A stretch of DNA of 64,000 bases from an uncultured Selenomonadales bacterium. GTDB lineage: Bacteria; Bacillota; Negativicutes; Acidaminococcales; Acidaminococcaceae. This document shows, piece after piece, positions 26,107 through 34,594 of the stretch (its first letter is position 1; the number at the start of each line of letters is the position of its first letter). Under the pieces are notes generated by a model that was given only the letters and a program-made list of their open reading frames with translations, did not search any database and had not been told where the DNA came from. The translations under genes were made by a program, and so were the position numbers. The stretch is taken from contig ONAN01000004.1 in the NCBI GenBank assembly GCA_900315805.1, positions 1 to 64,000 on the forward strand, given 5' to 3'.

Positions 26107-26472
26107 ATGTCAGAAACAAAACAAGCCAAAATGACCTGCAGCATGCAGGATTGCGGCGGCAGCGGCAAAAGCTCCTGCCAGGACTGCTTCAAACATAAAC
26201 ACCGTGACAAAGACGGCGAAACCTACAAACGCATGATGGCCCGCCTCAAACGCATCGAAGGGCAGGTGCGGGGCATCGAGAAAATGGTCGAGGACGACCG
26301 CTACTGCATCGATATCCTGACGCAGGTCACGGCCATCCAGAGCGCCCTGGCCGCATTCAACAAGGAACTGCTGGCCGACCACATCCGCACCTGTGTCGTC
26401 GACGATGTCCGTGAAGGCAAGGAAGAAGCCGTCGATGAACTGGTAACGACGCTGCAGAAACTGGTCAAGTAA
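26107..26472 (+). CDS. csoR: Copper-sensing repressor CsoR
   Basis: 121 residues. The DUF156 helical core starts near residue 38 ([20 protein letters not shown]) and has the Cu(I) ligands Cys67 (DRYCIDIL), His92 and Cys96 (DHIRTC). Cu(I) binding releases it from the operators seen just upstream. Unusual is an N-terminal extension with extra potential ligands: Cys11, Cys16, Cys24, Cys27, His30, His32. It is 14 bases before copA. Confidence 0.94.
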   Translation: MSETKQAKMTCSMQDCGGSGKSSCQDCFKHKHRDKDGETYKRMMARLKRIEGQVRGIEKMVEDDRYCIDILTQVTAIQSALAAFNKELLADHIRTCVVDDVREGKEEAVDELVTTLQKLVK

Positions 26473-26486
26473 GGAAGTCGGTGAAG

Positions 26487-29183
26487 ATGAAAAAAGAGAA
26501 ATATGTTGTCACGGGCATGTCGTGCAGTGCCTGCTCGAGCCGCGTGGAAAAAGCGGTGAGCAAGCTGGACGGCATGCAGAAAGCGAGTGTGAACCTGCTG
26601 ACGAATTCCATGCAGGTGGAATATGACGAAAGCAAATTGTCGGAACAGCAGATCGTGAAGGCGGTCGAAGATGCCGGCTACGGCGCAAGCCGCCTCGAAG
26701 GCTTCGGGGCAGCGGCCCATGTGGCGGGCAGCGCGTCCGCGGCCGGTGCGGGTGCAACGGACGGAACGCCCGGCGTGAGCCCGGCGGTCCAGGCGGCCCG
26801 CGATGCCATTGCGCAGCTGCGGCACCGTCTGGTGTGGTCCCTGGTCTTCCTGATCCCGACCATGATCCTGTCCATGACGCCCATGTTCTGCCGGATGGCG
26901 GGCGTGGCAGTCCCGGACATCCTGGCCCGGTATTTTTACGGACCGGAAAACGCGCTGATGCTGGCCTTTACGGAGCTGCTCCTCGTGTTCCCGATCCTCA
27001 TCATCAATAAGCACTTCTTCACGAGCGGCTTCAAGAGCCTCTTCATGGGCGGCCCGAACATGGACACGCTGGTGGCGGTGGGCTCGGGCGCCGCGCTGGT
27101 CTACGGCATCTTCGCCATCTACCGCATCGGCTGGGGCCTGGGCCACGGTGACGCGGCCCTCGTGGAAATGTACCGCACGAATCTCTATTTCGAGTCGGCG
27201 GGCATGATTACGACGCTCATCACCTTCGGCAAATGGCTGGAGGCGCGTTCGAAAGGACGCACGTCGTCGGCCATTGAAAAGCTGATGGACCTGGCGCCGA
27301 AGCAGGCGACGGTCCTCCGGAACGGGGAAGAAGTCAAGATCCGCGCGGAGGAACTGGTACCGGGGGACGAAGTGGTCGTCCGGCCCGGCGAGAGCATCCC
27401 GGCGGACGGCATCATCACGAGCGGCACGACGAGCATTGACGAGGCGGCCATCACGGGCGAGAGCATCCCCGTGGAGAAGCAGGTGGGGGACAAGGTCATC
27501 AGCGCCACGCTGAACAAGACGGGCTTCATCCACTTTACGGCGCAGCGCGTCGGTGCGGACAGCACCATCAGCCAGATCATCCGCCTGGTGGACGAGGCGT
27601 CGTCGAGCAAGGCGCCCATCGCGCACATGGCGGACAAGATCGCCGGCGTCTTTGTGCCGGTGGTCATGCTCATCGCCCTGGCGGTGACGATCTTCTGGCT
27701 CCTCATGGGGGCCGGCTTTGAATTCGCCTTCTCGACGGGCATCAGCGTGCTCGTTATCAGCTGCCCCTGCGCCCTGGGCCTGGCAACGCCGGTGGCCATC
27801 ATGGTCGGCACGGGCAAAGGCGCGGAAAACGGCATTTTGATCAAATCGGGCGAAGCGCTGGAAACGGCGCATCACATCGATACGGTCGTGCTGGACAAGA
27901 CGGGCACTATTACGGAAGGAAAGCCCCGTGTGACGGACATGATCCTGGCGGGCGAGGGCGGCGAAGGCAGCCCGGCCTGGCAGGCACTGTGGACGGCGGC
28001 GGCCGGCCTGGAGCAGGGCAGCAGCCATCCCCTGGCGGGCGCGGTCATGGCCTACGCTGCGGAAAAAGGCGTGCAGGCCCCTGCCATGGAACAGTTTGAG
28101 ACGATCTTCGGCAAGGGCGTCCGGGCACAGCTCGGCGGCAGCACGTACTACGGCGGCAACACGAAACTCATGGCCGACGCCGGCGTGGACATTTCCGCCT
28201 ACGAAGATGTCCTGAACCGCCTGGCGGATGAGGGCAAGACGCCCCTCCTGTTCGCGAAGGACCGCGAACTGCTGGGCCTGGTGGCAGCGGCCGACGTGGA
28301 AAAACCGACGAGCCGCAAGGCCATTGCCGATTTCGCGAAGATGGGCATCAAGGTCATCATGCTGACCGGTGACAACCAGCGCACGGCCGAAGCCATCCGC
28401 AAGCGCATGAACATCCCCGAAGTCATCGCCGGCGTCCTGCCGGACGGCAAGGAAAAGGTCGTGGCCCGGCTGCAGTCCGAAGGCCACAAAGTCGCCATGG
28501 TGGGCGACGGCATCAACGACGCGCCGGCCCTGGCGCGGGCCGACGTGGGCATCGCCATCGGCGCCGGTACGGATGTCGCCATCGACAGCGCGGACATCGT
28601 CCTCATGAAGAGCGACCTGATGGACGCCGTCGACGCTGTCCGCCTGTCCAAAGCGGTCATCCGCAAAATCAAGGAAGGCTTGTTCTGGGCCTTCTTCTAC
28701 AACGTCATCTGCATTCCCATCGCGGCAGGCGCCCTCATGCCCTGGGGCATCCACCTGAACCCCATGTTCGGCGCCCTGGCCATGAGCCTGAGCTCTGTCA
28801 CGGTCGTGACCAACGCCCTGCGCCTGAAAAGTTTCCGGCCCAGCGACAAAGGGACATCGTCCACCGAAGGAACCGCAGCGGCGGTGCAGATCGGCCATAT
28901 CGTTTCCGAACGGCACGGGGCGGCAGCGGCTGCCCGGCCGGTTGAAAATAAAGTTGCAGATTCGAAAGGAGCAAAAATTATGGAAAAAGTATTGAAAGTC
29001 GAAGGTATGATGTGTGCCCATTGCCAGAAACACGTGCACGACGCCCTGGCCAAGATGGCCGGTGTCACCGGTGTCGACGTGAGCCTGGAAAAGAAGACGG
29101 CTACCGTGCAGGAAGACCGCGACATCCCCATGGACGAATTCGCGAAGGTCATTGCCGACGCCGGCTACGAACTGGTAAAATAA
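26487..29183 (+). CDS. copA: Copper-exporting P1B-type ATPase with C-terminal CopZ-like domain
   Basis: 898 residues. N-terminal heavy-metal domain with [15 protein letters not shown], eight membrane helices, CPC motif in helix 6 (Cys426-Pro-Cys428), phosphorylation site DKTGT (Asp470), [13 protein letters not shown] and [15 protein letters not shown]. After the last helix, a low-complexity linker of about 45 residues leads to a second metal domain (from Met832, [20 protein letters not shown]). C-terminal placement is unusual, and that domain has its own ribosome site and ATG. The ATG at 26487 has AAGGAAG at proper distance; the GTG six bases earlier is too close. Confidence 0.96.
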   Translation: MKKEKYVVTGMSCSACSSRVEKAVSKLDGMQKASVNLLTNSMQVEYDESKLSEQQIVKAVEDAGYGASRLEGFGAAAHVAGSASAAGAGATDGTPGVSPAVQAARDAIAQLRHRLVWSLVFLIPTMILSMTPMFCRMAGVAVPDILARYFYGPENALMLAFTELLLVFPILIINKHFFTSGFKSLFMGGPNMDTLVAVGSGAALVYGIFAIYRIGWGLGHGDAALVEMYRTNLYFESAGMITTLITFGKWLEARSKGRTSSAIEKLMDLAPKQATVLRNGEEVKIRAEELVPGDEVVVRPGESIPADGIITSGTTSIDEAAITGESIPVEKQVGDKVISATLNKTGFIHFTAQRVGADSTISQIIRLVDEASSSKAPIAHMADKIAGVFVPVVMLIALAVTIFWLLMGAGFEFAFSTGISVLVISCPCALGLATPVAIMVGTGKGAENGILIKSGEALETAHHIDTVVLDKTGTITEGKPRVTDMILAGEGGEGSPAWQALWTAAAGLEQGSSHPLAGAVMAYAAEKGVQAPAMEQFETIFGKGVRAQLGGSTYYGGNTKLMADAGVDISAYEDVLNRLADEGKTPLLFAKDRELLGLVAAADVEKPTSRKAIADFAKMGIKVIMLTGDNQRTAEAIRKRMNIPEVIAGVLPDGKEKVVARLQSEGHKVAMVGDGINDAPALARADVGIAIGAGTDVAIDSADIVLMKSDLMDAVDAVRLSKAVIRKIKEGLFWAFFYNVICIPIAAGALMPWGIHLNPMFGALAMSLSSVTVVTNALRLKSFRPSDKGTSSTEGTAAAVQIGHIVSERHGAAAAARPVENKVADSKGAKIMEKVLKVEGMMCAHCQKHVHDALAKMAGVTGVDVSLEKKTATVQEDRDIPMDEFAKVIADAGYELVK
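28980..29183 (+). CDS. copZ: Internal start within copA: CopZ-like copper chaperone (67 aa)
   Basis: In frame with copA (831 codons downstream of its start). A perfect AAAGGAG (28965-28971) lies eight bases before ATG 28980, in a locally AT-rich stretch unlike the surrounding GC-rich coding sequence. The product [15 protein letters not shown]... is a complete heavy-metal-associated domain of CopZ length with the MxCxxC copper site. The simplest reading is that separate copA and copZ genes became fused by loss of the copA stop while keeping the copZ start, so both a fused pump and a free chaperone may be made. Confidence 0.65.
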   Translation: MEKVLKVEGMMCAHCQKHVHDALAKMAGVTGVDVSLEKKTATVQEDRDIPMDEFAKVIADAGYELVK

Positions 29184-29197
29184 AAGATGTCCTGCAA

Positions 29198-29228
29198 GGC
29201 CCGGTGGGAAATCCCGCCGGGCTTTTTT
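29198..29228 (+). terminator. csoR-copA terminator
   Basis: GCCCGGTGGGA/TCCCGCCGGGC with an AA loop, then TTTTTT. Confidence 0.9.
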
Positions 29229-29247
29229 GCTGTCCGCCGCCCCGTCC

Positions 29248-29276
29248 TTGTCAATCCGCCGCAAACAGGGTATGAT
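29248..29276 (+). promoter_or_regulatory. murI promoter
   Basis: TTGTCA (29248-29253), 17-base spacer, TATGAT (29271-29276). Confidence 0.55.
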
Positions 29277-29325
29277 TAAATGTTAGAGATAGTATCTGGA
29301 TCGGATGCGAAGGAGGGGACGAATC

Positions 29326-30111
29326 ATGAAGATTGCCTTTTTTGATTCCGGCATCGGCGGCCTGACGGTGCTGCACCAGGCCATGAAGCTGCTGCCGGGC
29401 GAACAGTTCGTGTTCCTGGCCGACGAAGACCACGTGCCCTACGGCGTGAAACCGCGGGAAGAAGTGCTGGGCTATGTGCTGGATATTGCGGATTTCCTGG
29501 TGAAGAAGAACGTCAAGGCCATCGTCATCGCCTGCAACACGGCGACGAGCGTGGGCATTGAGGAACTGCACCGCCGCTACACCCTGCCGATTTTCGGCAT
29601 GGAACCGGCCGTCGCCAAAGCCCTGGACCGGGATCCGGACCACCGGGTGCTCGTCATCGCCACGAACATCACGTGCAAAGGGAAGATGCTCCAGGACCAG
29701 ATCGCCCGCGTCGACAAGAAGGGCCTCGTGGACACGCTGCCCATGCCGCAGCTCGTGGAGTTCGCCGAAGCCATGAACTTCAACGGGCCCGAAGTGAAAG
29801 CCTACATCGAGAAGCAGTTCGCGCCGTACGACTTCAGCAAATACAGCACCCTGGTGCTGGGCTGCACGCACTTCAACTACTTTAAGGACACCCTGCGCCA
29901 GGTCCTGCCCGCCAACGTGCACATGACCGACGCCTGCGACATCGTACTCGGCCGCCTGGTCCACACCCTGGAAGAAAAGGGCCTGCTGGAACAGCTGCCC
30001 AAAGCCGAGCCCGAATATTACTACACCAACCGCCGCGTCACGGACCCGAAGGAACTGGCCCGCCTGCAGGCCTACCTGGACCGCCTGGAACAGGTCGACA
30101 AAATAAAATGA
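29326..30111 (+). CDS. murI: Glutamate racemase
   Basis: 261 residues. Converts L- to D-glutamate for peptidoglycan. Both catalytic cysteines are present, in IACNTATS and LGCTHF, with the N-terminal FFDSGIGGLTVL. I start at MKIAFFDSG after AAGGAGGGG. Sequence details (GYVLDIADFLVKKNVKAIVIA) are of the MurI/YrpC type. Followed by a tRNA gene. Confidence 0.93.
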   Translation: MKIAFFDSGIGGLTVLHQAMKLLPGEQFVFLADEDHVPYGVKPREEVLGYVLDIADFLVKKNVKAIVIACNTATSVGIEELHRRYTLPIFGMEPAVAKALDRDPDHRVLVIATNITCKGKMLQDQIARVDKKGLVDTLPMPQLVEFAEAMNFNGPEVKAYIEKQFAPYDFSKYSTLVLGCTHFNYFKDTLRQVLPANVHMTDACDIVLGRLVHTLEEKGLLEQLPKAEPEYYYTNRRVTDPKELARLQAYLDRLEQVDKIK

Positions 30112-30181
30112 AATTTCCTGTTGACGGAATCGACTTTTTTCTGTACAATAGACATATCGCGAAAGCGATACCAATTGAATC

Positions 30182-30257
<76 letters not shown>

Positions 30258-30267
30258 CCGATGACAC

Positions 30268-30303
30268 AATTCCCATGTGGTTCTGCCACATGGGAATTTT
30301 TTT
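30268..30303 (+). terminator. Terminator after tRNA-Ala
   Basis: AATTCCCATGTGG/CCACATGGGAATT, loop TTCTG, then a T run. Thirteen perfect base pairs. Confidence 0.92.
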
Positions 30304-30455
30304 GTGCTTTTTTAAATTTTTCCAGGGCGACGCCAAATCTGTCTACCGGACTTGGTACAATGACAATGGTGTTGATGATGATCAACACTGTAGTCGTGTT
30401 GTTCTCCTTTCTTGGCTTGGTTTTTCTTTTTTCTTACTCCTTTCTATTGTGTGTA

Positions 30456-30488
30456 GGGCGCTGGCGTAACGTCGGCGCCCTTTTTGTT
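30456..30488 (+). terminator. Terminator-like hairpin in the 30.3-30.6 kb gap
   Basis: GGGCGC/GCGCCC followed by TTTTTGTTTTT. What it would terminate is unclear: the stretch 30304-30455 holds no gene I can support, only a short hydrophobic reading frame from ATG 30358 without a ribosome site. Confidence 0.6.
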
Positions 30489-30519
30489 TTTGATTGCCCG
30501 ACAGGGGATTTTCCATGTA

Positions 30520-30605
30520 TTGCGCAAAACGAAAAAAATTTCAATATTGCGCAATAGAATTGCCTTTTTATTGAGCAAAATCGAAAAAATATTGTTTTTG
30601 CGCAA
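30520..30605. promoter_or_regulatory. Four TTGCGCAA-type palindromes upstream of the DUF4143 ATPase
   Basis: TTGCGCAA at 30520, 30547 and 30598 and TTGAGCAA at 30571, spacings 27, 24, 27. The block behaves as two direct copies of a 51-base unit in very AT-rich sequence. Probable operator array for autoregulation. Confidence 0.6.
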
Positions 30606-30674
30606 TAAAAATGGTAGGATAAAGAAAAGATGTCCGGTCATTGCCGGTGCCGGAAGGGAAGCGGGGTGGCGGTT

Positions 30675-31868
30675 ATGAAGCTGATTGAACGGCGCGGTTA
30701 TCTGGAAAAATTGAAGAGTGCCATCGGGACGCCCGATATCAAGGTCATCACGGGGGTGCGCCGCAGCGGCAAATCCAAGCTGTTGGAAGCGCTGGCGGCC
30801 TATGTGCGGGACCAGGTTCCGGACAGCTGTGTCATCCATGTCAATTTCAACCTGCTGGAGTTTGAGGCGCTGCAGGAATACCACGCGTTGTACCGGTACA
30901 TCAACGACCGCTGCGAACCGGGCAAGGCTAACTTCGTTTTCATTGACGAGGTGCAGCTGTGCCAGGGTTTCGAAAAGGCGGTGAACAGCCTCCATGCCAG
31001 CGAAAAGTTCGACATCTTCCTGACCGGTTCGAATGCGTTCCTGTTGAGTTCCGACCTGGCGACGCTGTTTACGGGACGCACCTTCGAAATCCAGGTGTTT
31101 CCTTTCTCTTTTGCGGAATTCAATCAGTATTACGGGACGACGGATTTGCAGAAAGCCCTGGACCGGTACATCGTGCAGGGAGGGCTGGCCGGGTCTTACG
31201 TGTACCAGGAGCGGGAAGCGCGGTACGACTACATTGCCGATGTGTTCGACACCTTGATTCTGCGGGATATCAAGCAGAAATACCGGGTGCGCTATCCGGT
31301 CACGCTGGAAAACATCAGCGAATTCCTGATGGACAACGTGGGAAACCTGGCTTCGGGCCGGTCGATTGCCAAGGCGCTGCTGGCCGGTCAGGACAAGGCT
31401 GCCCCGAACACGGTCCGCAATTATCTGCAGTATTTGTGCAATGCCTTTGCTTTTTACAAGGTGCGGCGGTACGACATCCGCGGGAAGAAGTACCTGGCCG
31501 CCAGTGAGAAATATTATTTGAGCGACCCGGCGTTCCGGTATGCGAAGCTCGGGACGAAGAACCTGGACACGGGCCGTATTTTGGAGAATATCGTGGCCTT
31601 GGAACTGCTGCGGCGCGGGTATGAGATTTATGCCGGCGTGCTCTATAAAACGGAAATCGACTTTGTCGCCCTGAAACGGGATGAAAAGCTCTATATCCAG
31701 GTGGCGGGGGATATTTCGGCGGAAGAGACACTGCAGCGGGAAGTCCGCCCGCTGTTGGCAATCCGGGACGCCTATCCCAAGATCCTGCTGGCGCGGACGA
31801 GGCAGGGCCCCGGCAGCTACGAGGGAATCCAGATTCTTGATCTGGCGGAATGGCTGGCCCAATCATAA
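30675..31868 (+). CDS. AAA_14/DUF4143 family ATPase
   Basis: 397 residues. N-terminal AAA domain with Walker A TGVRRSGKSKLL and Walker B FVFIDEVQ, arginine-region TGSNAFLL, and PFSFAEFNQYYG; C-terminal DUF4143 domain with YYLSDPAFRYAKLG, LENIVALELLRRGYEIYAG and TEIDFVA, the latter resembling a nuclease-like fold. Physiological role is unknown for the family. I start at MKLIERRGYLEKL with a modest G-rich ribosome site. It stands alone behind a four-palindrome array and before a terminator. Typical accessory gene, variably present in gut anaerobes. Confidence 0.85.
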   Translation: MKLIERRGYLEKLKSAIGTPDIKVITGVRRSGKSKLLEALAAYVRDQVPDSCVIHVNFNLLEFEALQEYHALYRYINDRCEPGKANFVFIDEVQLCQGFEKAVNSLHASEKFDIFLTGSNAFLLSSDLATLFTGRTFEIQVFPFSFAEFNQYYGTTDLQKALDRYIVQGGLAGSYVYQEREARYDYIADVFDTLILRDIKQKYRVRYPVTLENISEFLMDNVGNLASGRSIAKALLAGQDKAAPNTVRNYLQYLCNAFAFYKVRRYDIRGKKYLAASEKYYLSDPAFRYAKLGTKNLDTGRILENIVALELLRRGYEIYAGVLYKTEIDFVALKRDEKLYIQVAGDISAEETLQREVRPLLAIRDAYPKILLARTRQGPGSYEGIQILDLAEWLAQS

Positions 31869-31872
31869 AAGC

Positions 31873-31911
31873 AGACGCAAAACCGGAATTTCCGGCTTTG
31901 CGTCTTTTTTT
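31873..31911 (+). terminator. Terminator after the DUF4143 ATPase
   Basis: AGACGCAAA..CCGG/CCGG..TTTGCGTCT followed by a run of T. Confidence 0.88.
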
Positions 31912-31954
31912 GCCGGTGATTGACTTTCGGCAGGCCTTACGATAAACTGAAACC

Positions 31955-32005
31955 AATAAGTGAAATATAAAAGTAAAATTTCACTTATGCCGCAATAAGT
32001 GAAAT
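31955..32005. promoter_or_regulatory. Three AATAAGTGAAAT boxes upstream of the AlbA_2 gene
   Basis: Direct copies at 31955-31966 and 31994-32005 flank an inverted copy (ATTTCACTTAT, 31978-31988). The arrangement looks like a self-specific operator. Confidence 0.6.
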
Positions 32006-32032
32006 TCACGGAGAGAAAGGAGGCGGGGCGCC

Positions 32033-33484
32033 ATGACACAGGATGAGTTCCGGGCCCTGCTGGACCGGATCCAGCAGACGCGGTGCGAAACGGCCACGCT
32101 GGAGTTGAAGGCGGCTGCGGCCGGCTGTCCGCAGCGTCTGTACGACACCTTGTCCGCTTTTTCCAACCAGGACGACGGCGGCTGCATCGTCTTCGGCGTC
32201 GATGAGGCGCACGGCTTTGCGGAGACAGGGGTGTACGATGCCCAGGACTTACAGAAGAAGGTGCAGGAGCAGTGCCTCCAGATGGAGCCGGTCGTGCGGC
32301 CGCTGCTGACAGTGCTGGCCCGGGACGGAAGGACCTTCGTGGCCGCGGAGATACCGGGCCTCGATGCGGCAGACCGTCCCTGCCATTACAAAGGCCGGGG
32401 CCGCCTGCATGGTTCCTATGTGCGCTGCGGCGACAGCGACCAGCCCATGACGGAATACGAAGTCTACAGTTACGAGGCGTTCCGGAAAAAGTACCAGGAC
32501 GAGCTGCGTACGGTTCCCGGTGTGACGACGGCCGATTTGGACCGGAAAAGCCTGGATACGTGGCTGCAGAAGCTGAAGCGGGACAAACCGCACCTGGCGC
32601 AGCTGCCGGATGCGCAGATCTGCCGCCTCATGGGCCTCGAAAAGGACGGCGAAGCGGCCCTGTGGGCGGTGCTGCTTTTCAGTCCCTACCCGCAGGCCTG
32701 GTTCCCGCAGCTCGCCATCATCGCGACGGCGCTGCCCGGCACGGCGGCAGCCGACGGCGCGCGCTTTCTCGACAACCAGCGCATCGAGGGCCCACTGCCC
32801 GAGATGCTCGAAACGGCGCTGCAGTTCTGCTGGCGGAACCTGAAAAAGCGCAGTGTCATCGACGCCCGCACGGGGAAACGGGACGATGTCCTGGAATACC
32901 CGCCGGAAACCATCCGCGAGGCCCTGATCAACGCGCTCGTCCACCGGGATTACAGCATCCATACGGAAGGCATGCCCGTCCAGCTGCAGCTGTATCCGGA
33001 CCGGCTGGAAATCTGCAGCCCCGGCGGCCTGTACGGACGGCTCGGCATCGACCAGCTGGGGCACTGCCAGCCTGATACGCGCAACCCGAAGATCGCCACG
33101 GCGATGGAACTGCTCGGCTATGCGGAAAACCGCTATTCCGGCATTCCCCTCATGCGGCGCCAGATGCACGAACGGCACCTGCCGGCACCGGATTTTTCCA
33201 GTCACGGCGGCATGTTCCGCGTGATCCTGCGGGAACAGGAAACCTATGCGCCGGGCAGCCGGGAGTTCCGCGTGCAGGAAGAAGTACACGGCGCGGAGAC
33301 ACTGGCGGCGTTCTGCAGCGTGCCCCGCAGCCGCGAAGAAATTGCCGCCTTTTTGGGCATCGCCAGCGTACCCTACGCCCTGCGGCGCTATGTGCGGCCC
33401 CTCGTGGCGCAGGGCGTGCTGCGGATGACCGTGCCGGACCGCCCGCGGAGCCGGCAGCAGCGCTATGTGCGCGACGAACCGTAA
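32033..33484 (+). CDS. AlbA_2 DNA-binding domain protein with HATPase_c_4 module
   Basis: 483 residues. N-terminal AlbA_2/Schlafen-like domain (about 12-135: TLELKAAAAGCPQRLYDTLS, AFSNQDDGGCIVFGV, YVRCGDSDQPMT). A GHKL-type ATP-binding module follows in the middle (REALINALVHRDYSI, LEICSPGGLYG). The last 60 residues look like a winged helix (SREEIAAFLGI). Such proteins are often annotated as RecG-like regulators; the true role is unknown. GAAAGGAGGC precedes the ATG. Autoregulation through the upstream boxes is inferred. Confidence 0.85.
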   Translation: MTQDEFRALLDRIQQTRCETATLELKAAAAGCPQRLYDTLSAFSNQDDGGCIVFGVDEAHGFAETGVYDAQDLQKKVQEQCLQMEPVVRPLLTVLARDGRTFVAAEIPGLDAADRPCHYKGRGRLHGSYVRCGDSDQPMTEYEVYSYEAFRKKYQDELRTVPGVTTADLDRKSLDTWLQKLKRDKPHLAQLPDAQICRLMGLEKDGEAALWAVLLFSPYPQAWFPQLAIIATALPGTAAADGARFLDNQRIEGPLPEMLETALQFCWRNLKKRSVIDARTGKRDDVLEYPPETIREALINALVHRDYSIHTEGMPVQLQLYPDRLEICSPGGLYGRLGIDQLGHCQPDTRNPKIATAMELLGYAENRYSGIPLMRRQMHERHLPAPDFSSHGGMFRVILREQETYAPGSREFRVQEEVHGAETLAAFCSVPRSREEIAAFLGIASVPYALRRYVRPLVAQGVLRMTVPDRPRSRQQRYVRDEP

Positions 33485-33496
33485 GGAGGTGCAGCC

Positions 33497-33946
33497 ATGC
33501 GGATCATGGTGAGCGCGTGCCTGTTGGGCACGAACTGCAAATACACGGGCGGGAACAACGCCCATGCCAAAGTGCTGGCCCTGGCGCGGGATCCGGCCAA
33601 TGAGATCATTCCCGTCTGCCCCGAAGTGATGGGCGGCCTGCCGACACCGCGTCCGCCGGCCGAAGTACAGCCCGGCGGCCGGGTCGTGACGCAGGACGGG
33701 CGCGATGTGACGCGGGAGTACCGGGCGGGCGCGGAGCACTGTCTGGCCCTGGCCCGGAAATACCAGCCGGACCGCATCATTCTCCAGTCGCGCAGCCCGA
33801 GCTGCGGCGTCCGGGAGCGCTACGACGGCACCTTCACGCACACGCGGGTGCCCGGCCAGGGCGTGACGGCCGCGCTGCTCGTACAAAATGGATTTTCCGT
33901 GGAAGATGTCCAGGACATCGGACCGGAAGGGTGTTCTGACAGATGA
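33497..33946 (+). CDS. DUF523 / TudS-like [4Fe-4S] protein
   Basis: 149 residues. Conserved features of DUF523 are the N-terminal VSACLLGTNCKYTGG, VCPEVMGGLPTPRPPAE and LQSRSPSCG, giving the three cysteines that hold a [4Fe-4S] cluster in the thiouracil desulfidase TudS. TAAGGAGG starts at the previous stop codon, so it may be co-transcribed with the AlbA_2 gene. Desulfuration of a thio-base is a reasonable but untested role; the xanthine salvage genes next door are compatible with nucleobase metabolism. Confidence 0.85.
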   Translation: MRIMVSACLLGTNCKYTGGNNAHAKVLALARDPANEIIPVCPEVMGGLPTPRPPAEVQPGGRVVTQDGRDVTREYRAGAEHCLALARKYQPDRIILQSRSPSCGVRERYDGTFTHTRVPGQGVTAALLVQNGFSVEDVQDIGPEGCSDR

Positions 33947-33964
33947 CCGTTTTTGTGATATAAT
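33936..33964 (+). promoter_or_regulatory. xpt promoter
   Basis: CTGACA (33936-33941), 17-base spacer, TATAAT (33959-33964), overlapping the end of the DUF523 gene. No purine riboswitch is visible in the short leader. Confidence 0.6.
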
Positions 33965-33994
33965 TCGGGTTATATATGAAGGAGGGGCATTCCC

Positions 33995-34579
33995 ATGGCA
34001 GAACTCAATTTGTTGCAGAAGAAGATTTTGGCCGACGGTGTCATCAAGAGCGGCGATGTGCTGAAGGTGGACAGTTTCCTGAATCACCAGATCGATGTAC
34101 CGTTCATCAGCGAGCTGGGCAAGCAGTTCAAGAAGCTCTTTGCCAACCGGCCCGTCAATAAGATCCTGACCATCGAGGCATCGGGCATCGGCGTGGCCTG
34201 CCTGACGGCGGTGCACATGGGGGTGCCGGTACTGTTCGCGAAAAAGTCCGCCGGCAGCAACATGGATGCCGATGTGTACGCCACGGAGATCAAGTCGTTC
34301 ACGCATAACAATGTGAACCACGTCGTCGTGTCCAAAAAGTACTTGAACGCGGCGGACCACGTGCTCATCATCGACGATTTCCTGGCCAACGGCTGCGCCA
34401 TCGAGGGCCTCATGGACCTGGCGGGGCAGGCGGGTGCCACGGTGGAAGGCGTCGGTATCTGCATCGAGAAGGGTTTCCAGGGGGGCGGCGATGCCCTGCG
34501 CAAGAAGGGCGTCAACCTGAAGAGCCTGGCCATCATTGATAAGATGGACGCCAAGACCGGTACCATCGTGTTCCGCTGA
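33995..34579 (+). CDS. xpt: Xanthine phosphoribosyltransferase
   Basis: 194 residues, converts xanthine and PRPP to XMP. PRPP site VLIIDDFLANGCAIEGL, N-terminal LKVDSFLNHQIDV and ILTIEASGIGVA are standard for Xpt. GAAGGAGGGG precedes the ATG. It is 15 bases before the permease, the classic xpt-pbuX salvage pair of Firmicutes. Confidence 0.95.
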   Translation: MAELNLLQKKILADGVIKSGDVLKVDSFLNHQIDVPFISELGKQFKKLFANRPVNKILTIEASGIGVACLTAVHMGVPVLFAKKSAGSNMDADVYATEIKSFTHNNVNHVVVSKKYLNAADHVLIIDDFLANGCAIEGLMDLAGQAGATVEGVGICIEKGFQGGGDALRKKGVNLKSLAIIDKMDAKTGTIVFR

Positions 34580-34594
34580 TTCCCGGAGGCCATC

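Noticed and set aside
33965-33994. Purine riboswitch before xpt-pbuX
   Set aside because: The leader after the predicted start is too short and lacks the conserved three-way junction.
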